Assembly (NCBI RefSeq): GCF_008728515.1
Contig: NC_044989.1
Location: 68,418,501 to 68,482,500 of the forward strand
Length of the DNA: 64,000 nucleotides
DNA from: Papio anubis
Lineage: Eukaryota > Chordata > Mammalia > Primates > Cercopithecidae
Reading direction: 5' to 3'
Every line of letters begins with the position of its first letter. Position 1 is the stretch's first letter. The notes beneath the pieces are model-generated. The model had not been told where the DNA came from and did no database searches. It was given only the letters and a program-made list of their open reading frames with translations. Position numbers and translations under genes: made by a program. This document shows positions 1 through 11,329 of this stretch, one piece after another.

Positions 1-2117
1 AAATTATTCAATTTTATAATTTTGATTGGTAAATACACGAAATTTTCTACTAAAATACACAGTTGTAATCAGACTTTACAAGATGAGAAACATAATCTGT
101 TGCTGTTCCACTGAATCTTCTGAGACCATTAATCAGCATAAATGGCTCTTATGCTTCAAATGGAGAAATAAAGTTGAGGAGAGCCATAAAATAGCAAAGT
201 AAAAAACTGATCACTGCTTAAAAACAAGCATCATTAAAATAATCAACAGTTACACAAACATATACAGAAAAATGCAGAATCTTATAATGTTTTCATTGTG
301 AAAGACTGGCAACTCTGCTCCACACTCTCTAGTGACGCCCCATTTCTGTCTGAATAAAGGCACAGTGCTTACAACGGTAGATACTAGCTGCAGCACACAC
401 ACATCAACCCTGCCTTGGGGTCTTTGCCCTGCTTATTCCTCTGCCTAGAAGGATATTTCCTCAATTACCCACACAGTCACTCCCTCTCTTCCTTCTAGTC
501 TATTCAAATGTTAACCTTGTCTTTGAGGCCCTGACTTCAGCATTTAAAACTGCAGTCCTATTAAAGCACTCCAGTCCCCCTTACCCTACTCTTTTTCTTT
601 GTTCCCATAACTTTCCAACATACTACATATTCATATATATTTCTTATTTGTTTATTATGTTTATTGTTTTTCTCCATTAGATACGTCTGGTGTCTGCCAC
701 AAGGGCAGGGATCAGCAATATTCACAGAGGAATCATCTCACTTGGAAATAATGCCTACCTCCCAGTAAGCCCTCAAATATTTGTTGAATGAGTAAACTGA
801 CTTTTCCCATTTGTGATATATACGGTAAATAAGTTTCCTATCACACACTAAGTCTGTGATCAATTAGTATCATCTACATAAGGTCAGAAAAGGGGAACAG
901 GTTTATGCATGCTTTTTATTCACCAACCCTTATCTAGAATATTAACGTACTACTTCGTAAAGTAGATTCTGAGGTAGAAAGAAAACAAATGACCTTGTCC
1001 TTTCACAAAGACAGTATCAAGTACTCCAAATAACTTCATATTAATGGAAAAAAGAGAAACTGCATGTAAAGTCCATATTATGAAGTTGAAAACAGATACA
1101 AGCCATTATTTTCAGATCTGTATATCATATTGCTTTACACTTTTGCTTTAAATATTTTTTCACAATTGTTTTATTTAAAAATAAATTTATTTCCCCCCCT
1201 GCAAAAACTTTAAAAGAAGGAAATGTCTTAGACTACATGTTGAAAAACTGAACACAACAGATCTGGCTTACTCATTTTTAAAAAATAAATGACCAAGTGC
1301 TTTACTAAGTTGTAAATAACATACATATCAATTACCCTAAGACTTGAGAACAAGAATACAATGTCAAGTGTATTTCATATCTATATCTGCCTTATATTTT
1401 ATAAACACAAAGAATCAATTTATTAATATTCTTATTCATAAAACCAAGTCAAGAAGGTAACCGTAAGTTTGATTTCTAATTTTTCTCTTCAAATTGAATG
1501 ATTTGATTTAATTTTTGAAGTCAGCAAAAACTCCAAGATACCAGACCTTATATACTGTACTTATACATCTAAATGGAATACAAAGACAAACCTAGAAGAT
1601 TTATTACAGGTTGTAAATATGTCTAATGCAGAATTACTGGACAGTACACATACAGCTGGTGCCAAAAAAGCTTTTAGCTTTGTTGCTGAACTGGATTCTT
1701 TACTGCTGAGAAAATGAATTAATGGAGGAATTGAAAAGGTGGGGGGAGAAACTTTCCCGTCTTTGCTAGTAAATCAACTAGAATATACTTTTAAGAACTG
1801 TATAGAAGTTTTTTTCTTTTTTAAAAAGTAGTTCTAGAAATAAACAGGATTTCAAGAATTTATACGAAAAATAATATGTAAGTTATAAATAATTACTAGA
1901 ATCATAACATTTTCCCATTCTGAGATTTATATAATATATGGAATACCAATTATCTGAAAAAGGTAAGAGAAAAAAAAACTCAAAGATAGTAAGGTCTGGC
2001 TCACTTTCATAATTTCAACCCAAATTCTGTTCTCCCTAATTTGTGTGACAAAGGTAGTGTGACAAACTTCAGAAATACAACAGCAAACACATAAAATAAA
2101 AAGAAATAAAATCTTAC
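1..2117 (-). other. C1D: C1D intron 4 (partial)
   Basis: This is the sequence downstream of the exon 4 donor, running off the left edge. It contains an L2 3' tail at about 425-800. Otherwise it is AT-rich and I recognise nothing in it. The final C1D exon and 3'UTR are not here. Confidence 0.7.
425..800 (+). repeat. L2 LINE 3' end
   Basis: The segment runs from a GCCTAGAA phrase through a CAAGGGCAGGGATCAG phrase to CAAATATTTGTTGAATGA, the typical end of LINE-2. It is heavily diverged, as expected for this ancient family. Confidence 0.7.
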
Positions 2118-2173
2118 CAATTCCTGTTTTACTGGATGTTCCTTAGGATTAACTCCTTGAGTTGCCAAATAAA
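2118..2173 (-). CDS. C1D: C1D coding exon 4 (internal)
   Basis: This 56-nt exon encodes the second half of a Val codon followed by YLATQGVNPKEHPVKQEL, which matches human C1D residues 69-87 as I know them. The acceptor reads TATTTTAG before the exon and the donor reads TTG/GTAAGA after it. It begins in phase 1 and ends in phase 0. The remaining C1D residues, beginning ERIRVYMNR and including the basic C-terminal tail, are not found in 1-2100, so the last exon lies beyond the left edge and the gene is partial here. The residues belong to the Sas10/Utp3/C1D domain, a helical fold that binds exosome-associated Rrp6 (EXOSC10). Confidence 0.95.
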
Positions 2174-2473
2174 CTAAAATAGAAAAATTTCATGGAATAA
2201 AATGGTGAATGTATTAATTTAAAACATTCCAATTAAAGAAACTAGTTGTTCACAAAAAAGGAAAGTCCTACAAACAATTAAACTTTAAATTATTCAATCT
2301 CCATGTAATACTAAATCTATGTGTGGCTCACTGGCATCCAGATTTAAAAATAAATATCTATTAAAATTGTTATTAAGTATAATTGTATGTAAATTGTTAG
2401 CATTTTAAAAATAAATCATCTTTCACACAATAAGTAATTTGCTTTCTAATGAATTCCAAAGTAACACACATAC

Positions 2474-2540
2474 CCCAAAACATTGAATTTAATGTGTATG
2501 CAGAAACCAAATCCACTTTTGCTTGTTCAAGTGGGTCCAA
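2474..2540 (-). CDS. C1D: C1D coding exon 3 (internal)
   Basis: This 67-nt exon encodes LDPLEQAKVDLVSAYTLNSM followed by FW and the first base of a Val codon. The acceptor is TTTTTTAACAG and the donor is TGGG/GTATGT. It starts in phase 0 and ends in phase 1, so it joins exactly with exons 2 and 4. The sequence is the central helix of the Sas10/Utp3/C1D domain. The flanking introns are short: 771 nt on the exon-2 side and 300 nt on the exon-4 side. No stop or frameshift is present. Confidence 0.96.
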
Positions 2541-3311
2541 CTGTTAAAAAAGAAAAAGAGAGAGGGGGGAAAGAGAGAAAGTGAGACAGAAAAAAAATAC
2601 ACAAACTTGGAACACCATCTGATAACATTTTAAACTTTTACCAAGTACAAGGTATCAAAGAATTTTTTTCAATTCCTATAATCCAATAACCAAATGATCT
2701 GAAAATAATTTGTAAAAAGAAGTTTTCTTAATGAGTGACTTTTGTCCACAAATTTTCACCTTAGGGTATCATCTTTAGTTAGACAAGGAAAGTGTACAAC
2801 CCAAGAAAAATTCTTTTGAATTATTTTAATTTTGAGAGTTACGATCTGGGTTTTGTATGTCAAAAGTAATTTATCAATATAAACATTGTACATGATGCAT
2901 TTATGTATAAGAAGCAGGCTAAGATGCTTAGGCAATACCAAAGACAGAAGAAACATAATGAGATTTGTTTTAGACTGTCAAAGTCAATTTACTGTTTTTG
3001 TCCTATAGGGTTTCCAGAAACCCTGATCACATCATTGTAATACTTAAAAGGTCAAAGATAGAGTCTGTCAAAAAGAATACTGTGAGTGCTCCTTTTTTTT
3101 CCAAAACCAAGTTAAAAACACAGTTAGGAGGTTATTTCCTAAGGCTGGAGTTGTGTTTTGTTTCCCCCCTAAAAATACCCAAACACTAATAAAATTGAAA
3201 TAAAGGGGAAAAGGGGCATAGGTCATTAATCTGTTTCTTCTTCCACATGTTTCATAAAATAGCACTCTGTTTTATGAAATTCATTTTTAGGAAATTACAT
3301 TTTTAAAATAC

Positions 3312-3449
3312 CTTCTGCAACAACTCATTTCTAGAAACAGACATCATGGTCTTCAGCATCTCATCCACAGCACCAATGGAATTTTCAAACGCTGACAAAT
3401 ACTCATGAATTTCTACTGGATAGTCTTCATTAATTTCTTCACCTGCCAT
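3312..3449 (-). CDS. C1D: C1D coding exon 2 with start codon
   Basis: C1D is a small (about 141 aa in human) nuclear protein. It acts as an RNA-exosome cofactor with EXOSC10 and MTR4 in 3' processing of pre-rRNA, as a DNA-binding activator of DNA-PK, and as a corepressor for nuclear receptors. This part encodes 46 residues starting MAGEEINEDYPVEIHEYLSA and ending NELLQK. The start ATG at 3449-3447 has A at -3 and G at +4, a strong Kozak context. The whole exon is 3312-3458: a CTAG acceptor leaves 9 nt of 5'UTR, and the donor is CAGAAG/GTATTT. The frame is open through exons 2, 3 and 4 with no damage, and introns are retained, so this is the genuine gene and not one of the processed C1D pseudogenes. 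Product and name are recognised from sequence memory. Confidence 0.97.
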
Positions 3450-3720
3450 TATGGCTGACTAGAAAAAATTAAATTCTTTGAATTCGTATTAGAGACAGAG
3501 CTTGTTCTTTAGTTTACAAAAAAAAAAAAAAAAAATCAATAGGTCATATCATGTATTTCAAAGACACTAAGAGTTAAAACCTGAAGATAAACAAATCTTT
3601 TTAGAATTTAATTCTAGATTAAATACATTCCAATTTGTCCCCTTCTTAAGTTTCCTGGGGGGCTGTGGAAGAAGAACCAACCGAAGCCCACTAATGCTAT
3701 GCACACCAAACTCTCAACAT

Positions 3721-3884
3721 TTTTGTTTTGAGATGGGGTCTCTCTCTGTCGCCCAGGATAATGCAATCACCACTCACTGCAACTTCTGCCTGCTGGGCCC
3801 AAGGGATCCCCCCACCTCAGCCTCCCAGGTTGCTGGACTACAGGCCCATTGCCACCATGCCCAGCTAATTTTTTTGTATTTTTT
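3721..3884 (-). repeat. Alu fragment (right monomer), antisense
   Basis: Reverse-strand Alu sequence, GAGATGGGGTCTC through GCCCAGCTAATTTTTTTG; the left monomer is missing. It lies in C1D intron 1, 260 bp from exon 2. Confidence 0.85.
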
Positions 3885-4489
3885 AAGAACTTTTAAAGAA
3901 CTAAAGACATGATTACCAAACATGAGATAGCAATAATCAAAATCCTACATTTTAAAAACTGTTGAATTAGCAAAGCAATTAAAGTTTGATAAATAGATCT
4001 CCTAATGATTGCTAAAGAAATGGTAAGCAAAGCACTTTTTTAAGAAAAATATGTATTTCAGACCTTCTAAATATAGGTGTCGATCTGAGAGCATGTTATA
4101 TTAAACAAAAAAAGTAAAAATATTAGGTCTAAAATATGTATCACAGAAATCATTTTTCAAGCCTATATATATTTATATTTATATTCCTTAAGCTTCTTTA
4201 AAATATTAATAAGAAATCCAAAGAGTCCATAAATCATATAAAGCCCATAAGCAGAAAAGAGGAAACTTGGGGCAAATAAACAATATGGTTTTCATTTGTG
4301 CCAGTGCATACTCTGACAGCCCATACTTTAAAAATTCACCTATATCAATGTATTATTAAAGTATCTAAGTCCAAATTTTAGAAGCAATTCTAAGCCATAG
4401 GTAACATCTTTAGAATAAAAAAAAAAATTGTATTAACAGAAATACCTCTTTATCACATAGGTAAGGAGAACAGCATGAATGTGTATGAC

Positions 4490-4660
4490 AGCAAATAGCA
4501 TAGCAGAATGGAAGTAAAGAGACTCGGGCTTTCCGTCTTGATCACCAACTTTGTCACCTGAGATAAATCATTGAATCTCTCTCGGCCTCAAATTCCTCAT
4601 CCATAAAATAAGGCAGTTGGTCTAATGATCTGTAAAGTCCCTTACAGTTCTAAATGTTAT
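4490..4660 (+). repeat. MIR-like SINE
   Basis: Core phrases resembling CACCTGAGATAAATCATTGAATC and CTCAAATTCCTCATCCATAAAAT fit MIR in the forward orientation, strongly diverged. Read as tentative. Confidence 0.5.
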
Positions 4661-5052
4661 GATTACTTTTAAGTTTGAAAAGTACTATTTGAATATTTAG
4701 TGACAACATATCAACATTTCTTCTGAATGAGTATATTCCACTAAGACATCTGGTTTCATTAAAAAAATAAAGTGAAGTCTATCTATTACTACTTGAGTTG
4801 TGAAGTTACTATCCAACTATTGTGCAACCAGCAATTAAACAAGGCAATAAGAAAACTACACAGAAAAGAATTGATTTCCAATTTCAAAAGGTTAACTGAA
4901 AATATGCATTTGCCTCTTATCCCTCCCCAAATCCCTACAATATGACAGAAGAAATATAAAAACATGAAAATAAAAATGCTGGAAACCAACAAAAGCACAG
5001 ATCTACCAGCAGACTTTAACAGTAGAAACTGTGTAAGCTAAAGAGCAAACTG

Positions 5053-5349
5053 GGCTGGACATGGTGGCTCACGCTGTAATCCCAGCACTTTGGGAGGCTG
5101 AGGCGGGCAGATCACCTGAGGTCAGGAGTTCGAGACCAGCCTGGCCAACATGGTGAAATCCCGTCTCTACTAAAAATACAAAAATTAGCCAGGCATGGTG
5201 GCGCATGCCTGTACTCCCAGCTACTTGGGAGTCTGAGGCAGGAGAATTGCTTGAACCTTGGAGGCGGAGGTCGCAGTGAGCCAAGACTGTGCCACTACAC
5301 TCCAGCCTGGGCAACAGAGTTAGACTGTCTCTCAAACAAAAAAAAAAAA
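5053..5349 (+). repeat. Alu (AluS-type), full length
   Basis: A complete dimeric Alu with A-tail. It is flanked by the short direct repeat AAGAGCAAA, with C or T following. It lies in C1D intron 1, in reverse orientation to the Alu fragment at 3721. Confidence 0.95.
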
Positions 5350-5789
5350 GAGCAAATGGGATCAGACTGGAAACAGGAAACAAAGCCAAGAAACCTTACA
5401 AACAAAAGAGAATGAGAATTTAGAAATATCCCCAAGAACAGAGCCATTAAGGGCTGAAAATAGCTAACCTAATCTCCAGATCTGTGAAAGGACAGCTCCA
5501 GCATTTATTGCCTAGATAAAGGTGTAAGTATAGGGATATACTGTAAAGAAGACTTGGTATTTCCTCACTTTATGTAGAATTTTGAACCAATAAATTTGAA
5601 AATGTAAATGAAAAGAATGACGTTCTTGGGAAGATATCAATTACCAAAACTAAAAAGAAGTACATAAAAACCATACAGATCATTAACCACAGAAAAAGAA
5701 TTACACAGTAGTCAAAGACCTACCCTCCAAAGAGGCTCTAGTCCTAGAAGATTTTATAGGTAATTTCTTTCAAACCTTCAAGAAACAGT

Positions 5790-6325
5790 TAACTCCTACG
5801 GTATTTAGCTGTTTGAGAATATAGAGAAAGATGGAAAACTTTTTTCTTAACATATACAAAAATAAACTCCAAATGAATTAAAAATGTAAATGTATAAACA
5901 TATTAGATTATATCAAATATTTATATCTAAATGAAACCCAAATGCTATAAAAGGAAATGGCTGACAAACTTAACTACATAAAAACTTTTTTGAAAAGTCA
6001 TACATGGTAAAAGGATACCATAAGCAAAGTTAAAAGGCAAGAGACAGCTAGGAGAAAGTATCTGACAAAATATCACAAAGAATTAGATAGACTAAATAAA
6101 CAGTTCCTAGAAAGCAATAAAACAAATTAAAATAATGAAGATATCATCACCTATCAGATTGGCAATAATTTTAAAGATTAAGAATGTTCAGTGTTAGAAA
6201 GGTTATACACTGAAAGTGGAATATAAATTGGTACCGGTTTTTAAAATGCACATACCCTTTGACTCAGGAAATCCTTTTAAGAATCTAGCCTATAAAAATC
6301 CTTGCACATATGCATATAAATTAAA
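5790..6325 (+). repeat. Old L1 (L1M) ORF2-end fragment
   Basis: The phrases AAATGGCTGACAAACTTAAC, AGTATCTGACAAAATATCAC and ATCAGATTGGCAATAATTTT are decayed versions of the L1 ORF2 C-terminal region. The copy resumes at 7985 after L2 sequence. Strand is plus. Confidence 0.65.
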
Positions 6326-6479
6326 ATGTCCTCCTTAAACTTGTCTCTGAACTTCCTCCAGTTTGTCTTGTATCAAATTGTCCCTTTGCTGGACTACTAC
6401 CTGTAAGTTTAAATGTTTTATTTCTCCATCTAAGAAAGAAACCAAAAAAAAAAGAAAAAAAAGATCTTGACTTCGAGGT

Positions 6480-7985
6480 GCTTATACTAAGTCTCTAATT
6501 CCTCTCCTTCCATCCTTTCTCAAATCTCTGAAAACATATGACCTTACTTTTCTCTCAAAATTATACTTAGCAAGGTCACCCACACTGCCACATGGTTAAA
6601 TTCAATGGTCAATTCTCAGTTCTCCTTGAGTGACACTGTTGACTCCCTTCTCTTGGTTTTCTTGGTTTCCTTTCTATCTCACTGGCTCCCTTCTTGGTCT
6701 CTTAGATGCAGCCTTCTCACATTCTCAGCCCCTTAACCAAGCTTGAAGTGCCCAGAGGCTGTTCCTGACTTTCTTCTCTAATTTACTCCTAGGTGAGCTG
6801 AGGGTTTTAAATTGCTTTAGTAAACTGAAGACTCCAACATTTCTTTCTCCAACCCTGACCTCTCCATTGAAATTCATATTTACATTTCCAGCTGCAGAGA
6901 TACTCAGCTGAATGTAAGTATGAAATTCATACAGAGATACTGAGTATCTCTGGTAGGATGTCTAATAAATTCTCGAATGGAACCTGCCCAAAGCCAGATT
7001 CCTAACCTTGCCTACTGCGGTTTTCATCATTTCATTTCATGGCAACTCTAACTTTCCAATTGTTCAGTCCCAAAATTTCAGAGTGATCCTTGACTACTCT
7101 CTCTCACTTCATCTTTAATACACACCCAGAATCTAACCATGTCCTACCACCTCTACTGCTACTATCCTGGTCCAAACCACCATCAAACCATGCCTGAATG
7201 CCCTCCTAAATAGCTTTCTTGCTTCTGGCCAAAGTCTATTATCAAGAATATAGAGAGATTATTCAAAATGTAAATCAGACTATGCCATGCTTCTGCTCAG
7301 AAATTTCCAAAGGCCTGTTACCTCATTCGAAATAAGACAAAAATCCTTACAGTGGGCCCGACAAGGTGGCTCATGCCTGTAAACCCAGCACTTTGGGAGG
7401 CCAAGGCAGGAGGATAGCTTGAGCCCAGGAGTTCGAGACCAACCTGGGCAACACAGCGAGACCCCAACTCTATTTTTTAAATCAAAAATAAATAAATATT
7501 TATCTTTTAAAAATCCTTACAGTGGGTTCAAAAAGCTCAACACAATTTGCCCTGACTCCCCATCACCTTCTGTGACTTCATCTCCCACTCTCCCTTGCTT
7601 ATTTCACTCCAGCCACAATAGCCTCATTGTTCTTCCCCCACGACAACAGGCACATGCCTACCTCCCTTTGGACTTCTCTCCTTCCTAGAATACTCTATTC
7701 CTCTCTTCCTCCCTTACCAACACCTTCAGAGCTTATTATGTTACCTTCACCAGATCTCCACTCAAATGTTACCTATTGGTATCTCTCTCCTAACCACCCC
7801 ATTTTAAAATGCACACCACTCCCCCTCACTCCCTATCTCCTTCCCCACCTTACATTCCTCTATATCAACTAACATGTACTTATTTGTTGCCAGTCTACCT
7901 CCAAAAGGCAACTACATGAGAGCAGGAATTTTTGTGATTTGTTCACAAGCACTGCCTGACAGTCAATAAACATTTGTTGAAATAA
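6480..7985 (+). repeat. L2 LINE, long copy
   Basis: The copy shows L2-type coding relics (GATGTCTAATAAATTC, GTGATCCTTGACTAC, CACCTCTACTGCTACTATCC) and the family's 3' end (GAGAGCAGGAATTTTTGTG, then CAATAAACATTTGTTGAA). It is interrupted by an Alu monomer at 7355-7508. No open reading frame of meaning survives. Naming as L2 is from memory of the consensus. Confidence 0.65.
7355..7508 (+). repeat. Alu left monomer (FLAM-like)
   Basis: A single left-arm Alu unit with an A-rich tail, inserted in L2. It is bordered by an 18-bp direct repeat, AAAAATCCTTACAGTGGG, at both ends, so the target-site duplication is intact. Confidence 0.85.
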
Positions 7986-8395
7986 ACTATAACAAAATAT
8001 TGGAAATAATCTAGATATTCATCGACAGGGAAACAGTTAAATGAATTACAGCATATTCATCCTTGAGAATATTACATGTCTTCTAAAAATAAAGAAGTAA
8101 ATCTATATATAGTGACACACAATAAGAAGGAAAAAGAGAACAGAGAACATTGTATATAACACATAATGTGCCTAATATATGCCATTTGGCTTTAAAAAAA
8201 AAAGCTATATACATACATGTAGAAAAAAGTCTGGAGGGAGCATACAAAAAACAGACATTTTCTCTGAAAAGAGACAAGGATTAGGGAATAGGTTCAAAGC
8301 AGACCCATTTTTTTAACTCTTCATTCTTCATTGTTTATATTTTATTTCAAAAAGCACATATTAAATTTTTAATAAAAAACATTTAGGCCGGGCGC
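7985..8395 (+). repeat. Old L1 (L1M) 3' end
   Basis: The phrases GAAATAATCTAGATATTCATC and GGGAAACAGTTAAATGAATTA are the late ORF2 signature of old L1. It is followed by a 3'UTR-like AT-rich end. It is probably the continuation of the L1M piece at 5790. Confidence 0.6.
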
Positions 8396-8670
8396 GGTGG
8401 CTCAAGCCTGTAATCCCAGCACTTTGGGAGGCCGAGACGGGCGGATCACGAGGTCAGGGAGGTCGGGGTCATCCTGACTAACTTTCTGATTGAAACCCGA
8501 TCTCTACTAAAATACAAAAACTAGCCCGAGGCCGAGTGAGCCTGCGTCCCAGCTTCTTTCGGGGAGGCTGAGGCAGGAGAATGAAGTGGAACCCGGGCCG
8601 GAGCTTGCAGTGAGAGCTGAGATCCGACCACTGCACTCCAACCTGGGCGACAAGCGAGACCTCGTCTCAC
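8396..8670 (+). repeat. AluY (Old World monkey type), damaged
   Basis: The first 75 bp match the cercopithecid AluY consensus exactly (GGCTCAAGCCTGTAATCC). After that come clustered substitutions and small indels (about 8455-8570), and the poly-A tail is absent. The family call is secure; the damage is discussed as a finding. Confidence 0.9.
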
Positions 8671-9079
8671 TTTCATTAAAATAAAGGCACATAGAAGGAA
8701 AAGCAGGAGATGTGTTTTTAAAAAGGCAAGGTCTTTATTTAAATGTAGGAACACTGCATCAAATTTTCCTATTAGAAAACATTTCCTTTCTTCAGAAGAA
8801 CACAGTAGAGATTTTTCCTGCAATTATTCCCTGTCCCTAAGCCCCAATAAACAAGCAGATATTTGTTGTTAGAAAAGGCAAAGGGGACTAAAAAATAAAG
8901 GCTCTTCTATTATGAGAAATTCCTCCTAATTCAAGTGATTTCTACTAACATTTTATATAGGCAGTTGCTGAATATTTATTCCTTCCAAAGAAAAAGTGCA
9001 GAAATTTCCCTCCATCCCCTTAGCTACTCTGACCCCAGGATCAAGCAATGACTCTATGGTATCAGCAGCAAACACCTGA

Positions 9080-9205
9080 ATAGCACTGATTATGTGCCAG
9101 GCACTATTCTAAGCATTCCACATGCACTTGTTCATCCAAACCTCACAGATGAAGAAACTGAGCCACAATGAAGTTAAAGAACATGCCTAAGGTTGTACAT
9201 GTTAA
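9080..9205 (-). repeat. MIR SINE
   Basis: Reverse-strand MIR core: GATTATGTGCCAGGCACTATTCTAAGC, then GATGAAGAAACTGAGCCACA. Confidence 0.75.
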
Positions 9206-9539
9206 AATTTCCAAAGAAGAAAATAACTCACCCAGCTCTGCTCCTCACCCTCCTCCCGGGTTCTATAGGTACTCCTCGCCCTTCCACACACTCCTTCTAA
9301 AACACTGGCTGCAGAGGTAGAGACAGACGGAGAGGGCGTGAGAAAACTTGCTTCTCTTCACCACTCAGTAGGGTGTGGCTGAGACTAAGGACCTGGGTTG
9401 GGGGGATGCTGCCCAGTAACCCTAACAGCTGTTACTGCCACTCAGTCCCTCTTCTCACTGGTTATACAGAAGCCAAAGTACCGATAGCAGAAAAGAAGAG
9501 TGCATAGCATCACATACAGAACTGAAGTCATCAGCTACC

Positions 9540-10290
9540 TCTTTTCTTCAATTCTCCACTTCAGGGTGGCCAATCCAGGCAGAAACCTGGGAGGCACCCC
9601 AAATCCAATCAGTCCTGGCAATATGGCTTCCTTAATCTCCTCACACCACAAGCTTTCCTCCATTCTCACTGGCTAGATTATTTCAACAGTCTTTGAGTAG
9701 TGTCCCTACTACCAATTTTTCTCCACTCCCAGTTTTAGAATATTACAAAATATGCTTTAAACAGTCTGGTCATGGTACTCCTCTGTTTAAAATTCTGCAA
9801 CAGTTCCCTACCACATGGAAGATAGTTCCAAACCTCTCAGCATAGATGCAAGGCCCATTATGATGTGGCCCTTGCTTGTCTGCCTAACCTCATCTTTCAT
9901 GGCTCCCCTCTTTGAATCCTAGAGCTGTGGCCATGATGGCAGTTTTCCAAATGTGCCATGCTCTCTCACTCTCAACTTTGACCTGTGTGACACTCTAAGC
10001 CTGAAACGCCCTTCCAACTCCACTTTGTTCAAATCTTGCTTATCTTTGGAGGTAAAAAATAGGTTTCAGTTCGGCCAGTGAAGACTTCTCTGCATGCTCT
10101 CCTTCTATGCTCTCTGTCTGGACAAATATAACAACTATAAGCTGTCATGTCACTTAAAACACTATCTCTTAATGTATTTTTATTTACTTGACTTCCCTTT
10201 TGACTACAAGTTCCTTGAGGGGGGGCTGTGTCATGTTCCTGTTGTATCCCCAATGGCTGACACACAAGGTGACTGTATCTCTCAATTTGC
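9540..10290 (+). repeat. L2 LINE fragment
   Basis: Diverged L2 phrases include TGGTCATGGTACTCCTCTG, ATGCAAGGCCCATTATGATGTGGCC and a 3' end with CAAGTTCCTTGAGG and TGTATCCCCAATGGCTGACAC. Stop-free stretches in it are chance. Confidence 0.6.
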
Positions 10291-10321
10291 CCAAGACAGT
10301 TCCACCTTATGCCTGTTGTTT

Positions 10322-10423
10322 CAGCTTGCCACCAACTCAGCTCCTTTCTTTCTTGTCCCAGTTTGCCATCAACTTGTCCCAGCTTGCCATCAACTCAGCT
10401 CCTTTCTTTCTTGTCCCAGTTTG
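10322..10423. repeat. Local direct duplication, 44-bp unit, 58-bp period
   Basis: The 44-bp segment at 10322-10365 recurs at 10380-10423 with one visible difference (CCACCAAC versus CCATCAAC). The 14 bp between copies echo the same motif (TTGCCATCAACTTGTC). Confidence 0.85.
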
Positions 10424-10538
10424 AACAAAAAATTATATGGTTACCCTAAACAACGTAGGTTCTCTGACCCTTATTACCACTTCCCACCCCATTTAGCTAG
10501 AGAACAGGAGCATTAGAGGAGTTACCCTTTGCACCAGT

Positions 10539-10890
10539 CAGGTTTCAACTAGAGAAGCAGAACCAGTAGGAGATACGTATTAACAGAGTTATGGCAAGAA
10601 ACTGGTTTACATACGGCAAGCTATCAAGGAAGGAACTCATGCTGGACCTCTTGGCTACTAGCTGAAACTGCTGTCTACAAGTGGAATTTCTTCTTTTGGG
10701 TCAGGGAAACCTCGGCTCTGCTTCTAAAGCCTTTCAACTCATTGAATCAGGCCCACCCAGATTATTTAGAATAATCTCCCTTACTCAATAGATTATGGAT
10801 TTTAATCATGGCTTCGAAATACTTTCACAGCAACACCTACATTCATGTTTGACTGAGTATCTGTGGGCTACAGCCAAACCAACTTGAAAC
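10539..10890 (-). repeat. ERVL-type LTR (MLT2-like)
   Basis: Reverse-strand MLT2 features: GGTTTCAACTAGAGAAGCAGAACCAGTAGGA at one end, CAGGCCCACCCAGATTATTTAGAATAATC in the middle and CAAACCAACTTGAAAC at the other. Solitary LTR, no internal genes. Confidence 0.65.
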
Positions 10891-10908
10891 ATTAAAAAGA
10901 CAATCACA

Positions 10909-11190
10909 GCCAGGCACCATGGCTCACACCTGTAATTCCAACACTTTGGGAGACTGACAGGAGGATCACTTGAGCCCAGGAGTTCAAGACCAACCTGGGA
11001 AACACAGACAGATCCATCTCTAAAACAGAAAATATTTTTAATTAGCTGGGCATGATGGCATGCACCTGTAGTCCTAGCTACTCAGGAGGCTGAGGTGAGA
11101 GAATCACTTGAGTCCAGGAGTTCGAGGCTGCAGTAAGCTATAATTACACTACTGCACTCCAGCCTGGGCAACGGAGCAACGCCTGCAGCC

Positions 11191-11222
<32 letters not shown>
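10909..11222 (+). repeat. Alu (AluJ-type), full length
   Basis: Dimeric Alu with the older J-type features (GAGCCCAGGAGTTCAAGACC) and a 26-nt A-tail. A short duplication of AAAAAGAC-type sequence flanks it. Confidence 0.9.
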
Positions 11223-11223
<1 letters not shown>

Positions 11224-11329
11224 ACTATTGCACTAAGATGTATTCCTGGCATCACAAATATTATTGCTCTGACAATACTTTTCCACAACAAGCTTGTTAT
11301 TTTGATTATCAGGCTCCCAAGTAACAGAA

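Noticed and set aside
3312..3449. A processed C1D pseudogene
   Set aside because: Processed C1D copies exist in primates, but here three exons are separated by introns with correct splice sites and an intact frame, so this is the parent gene.
10094..10516. A 140-codon plus-strand open frame
   Set aside because: It overlaps the L2 3' end and the local 58-bp duplication, with no recognisable domain.
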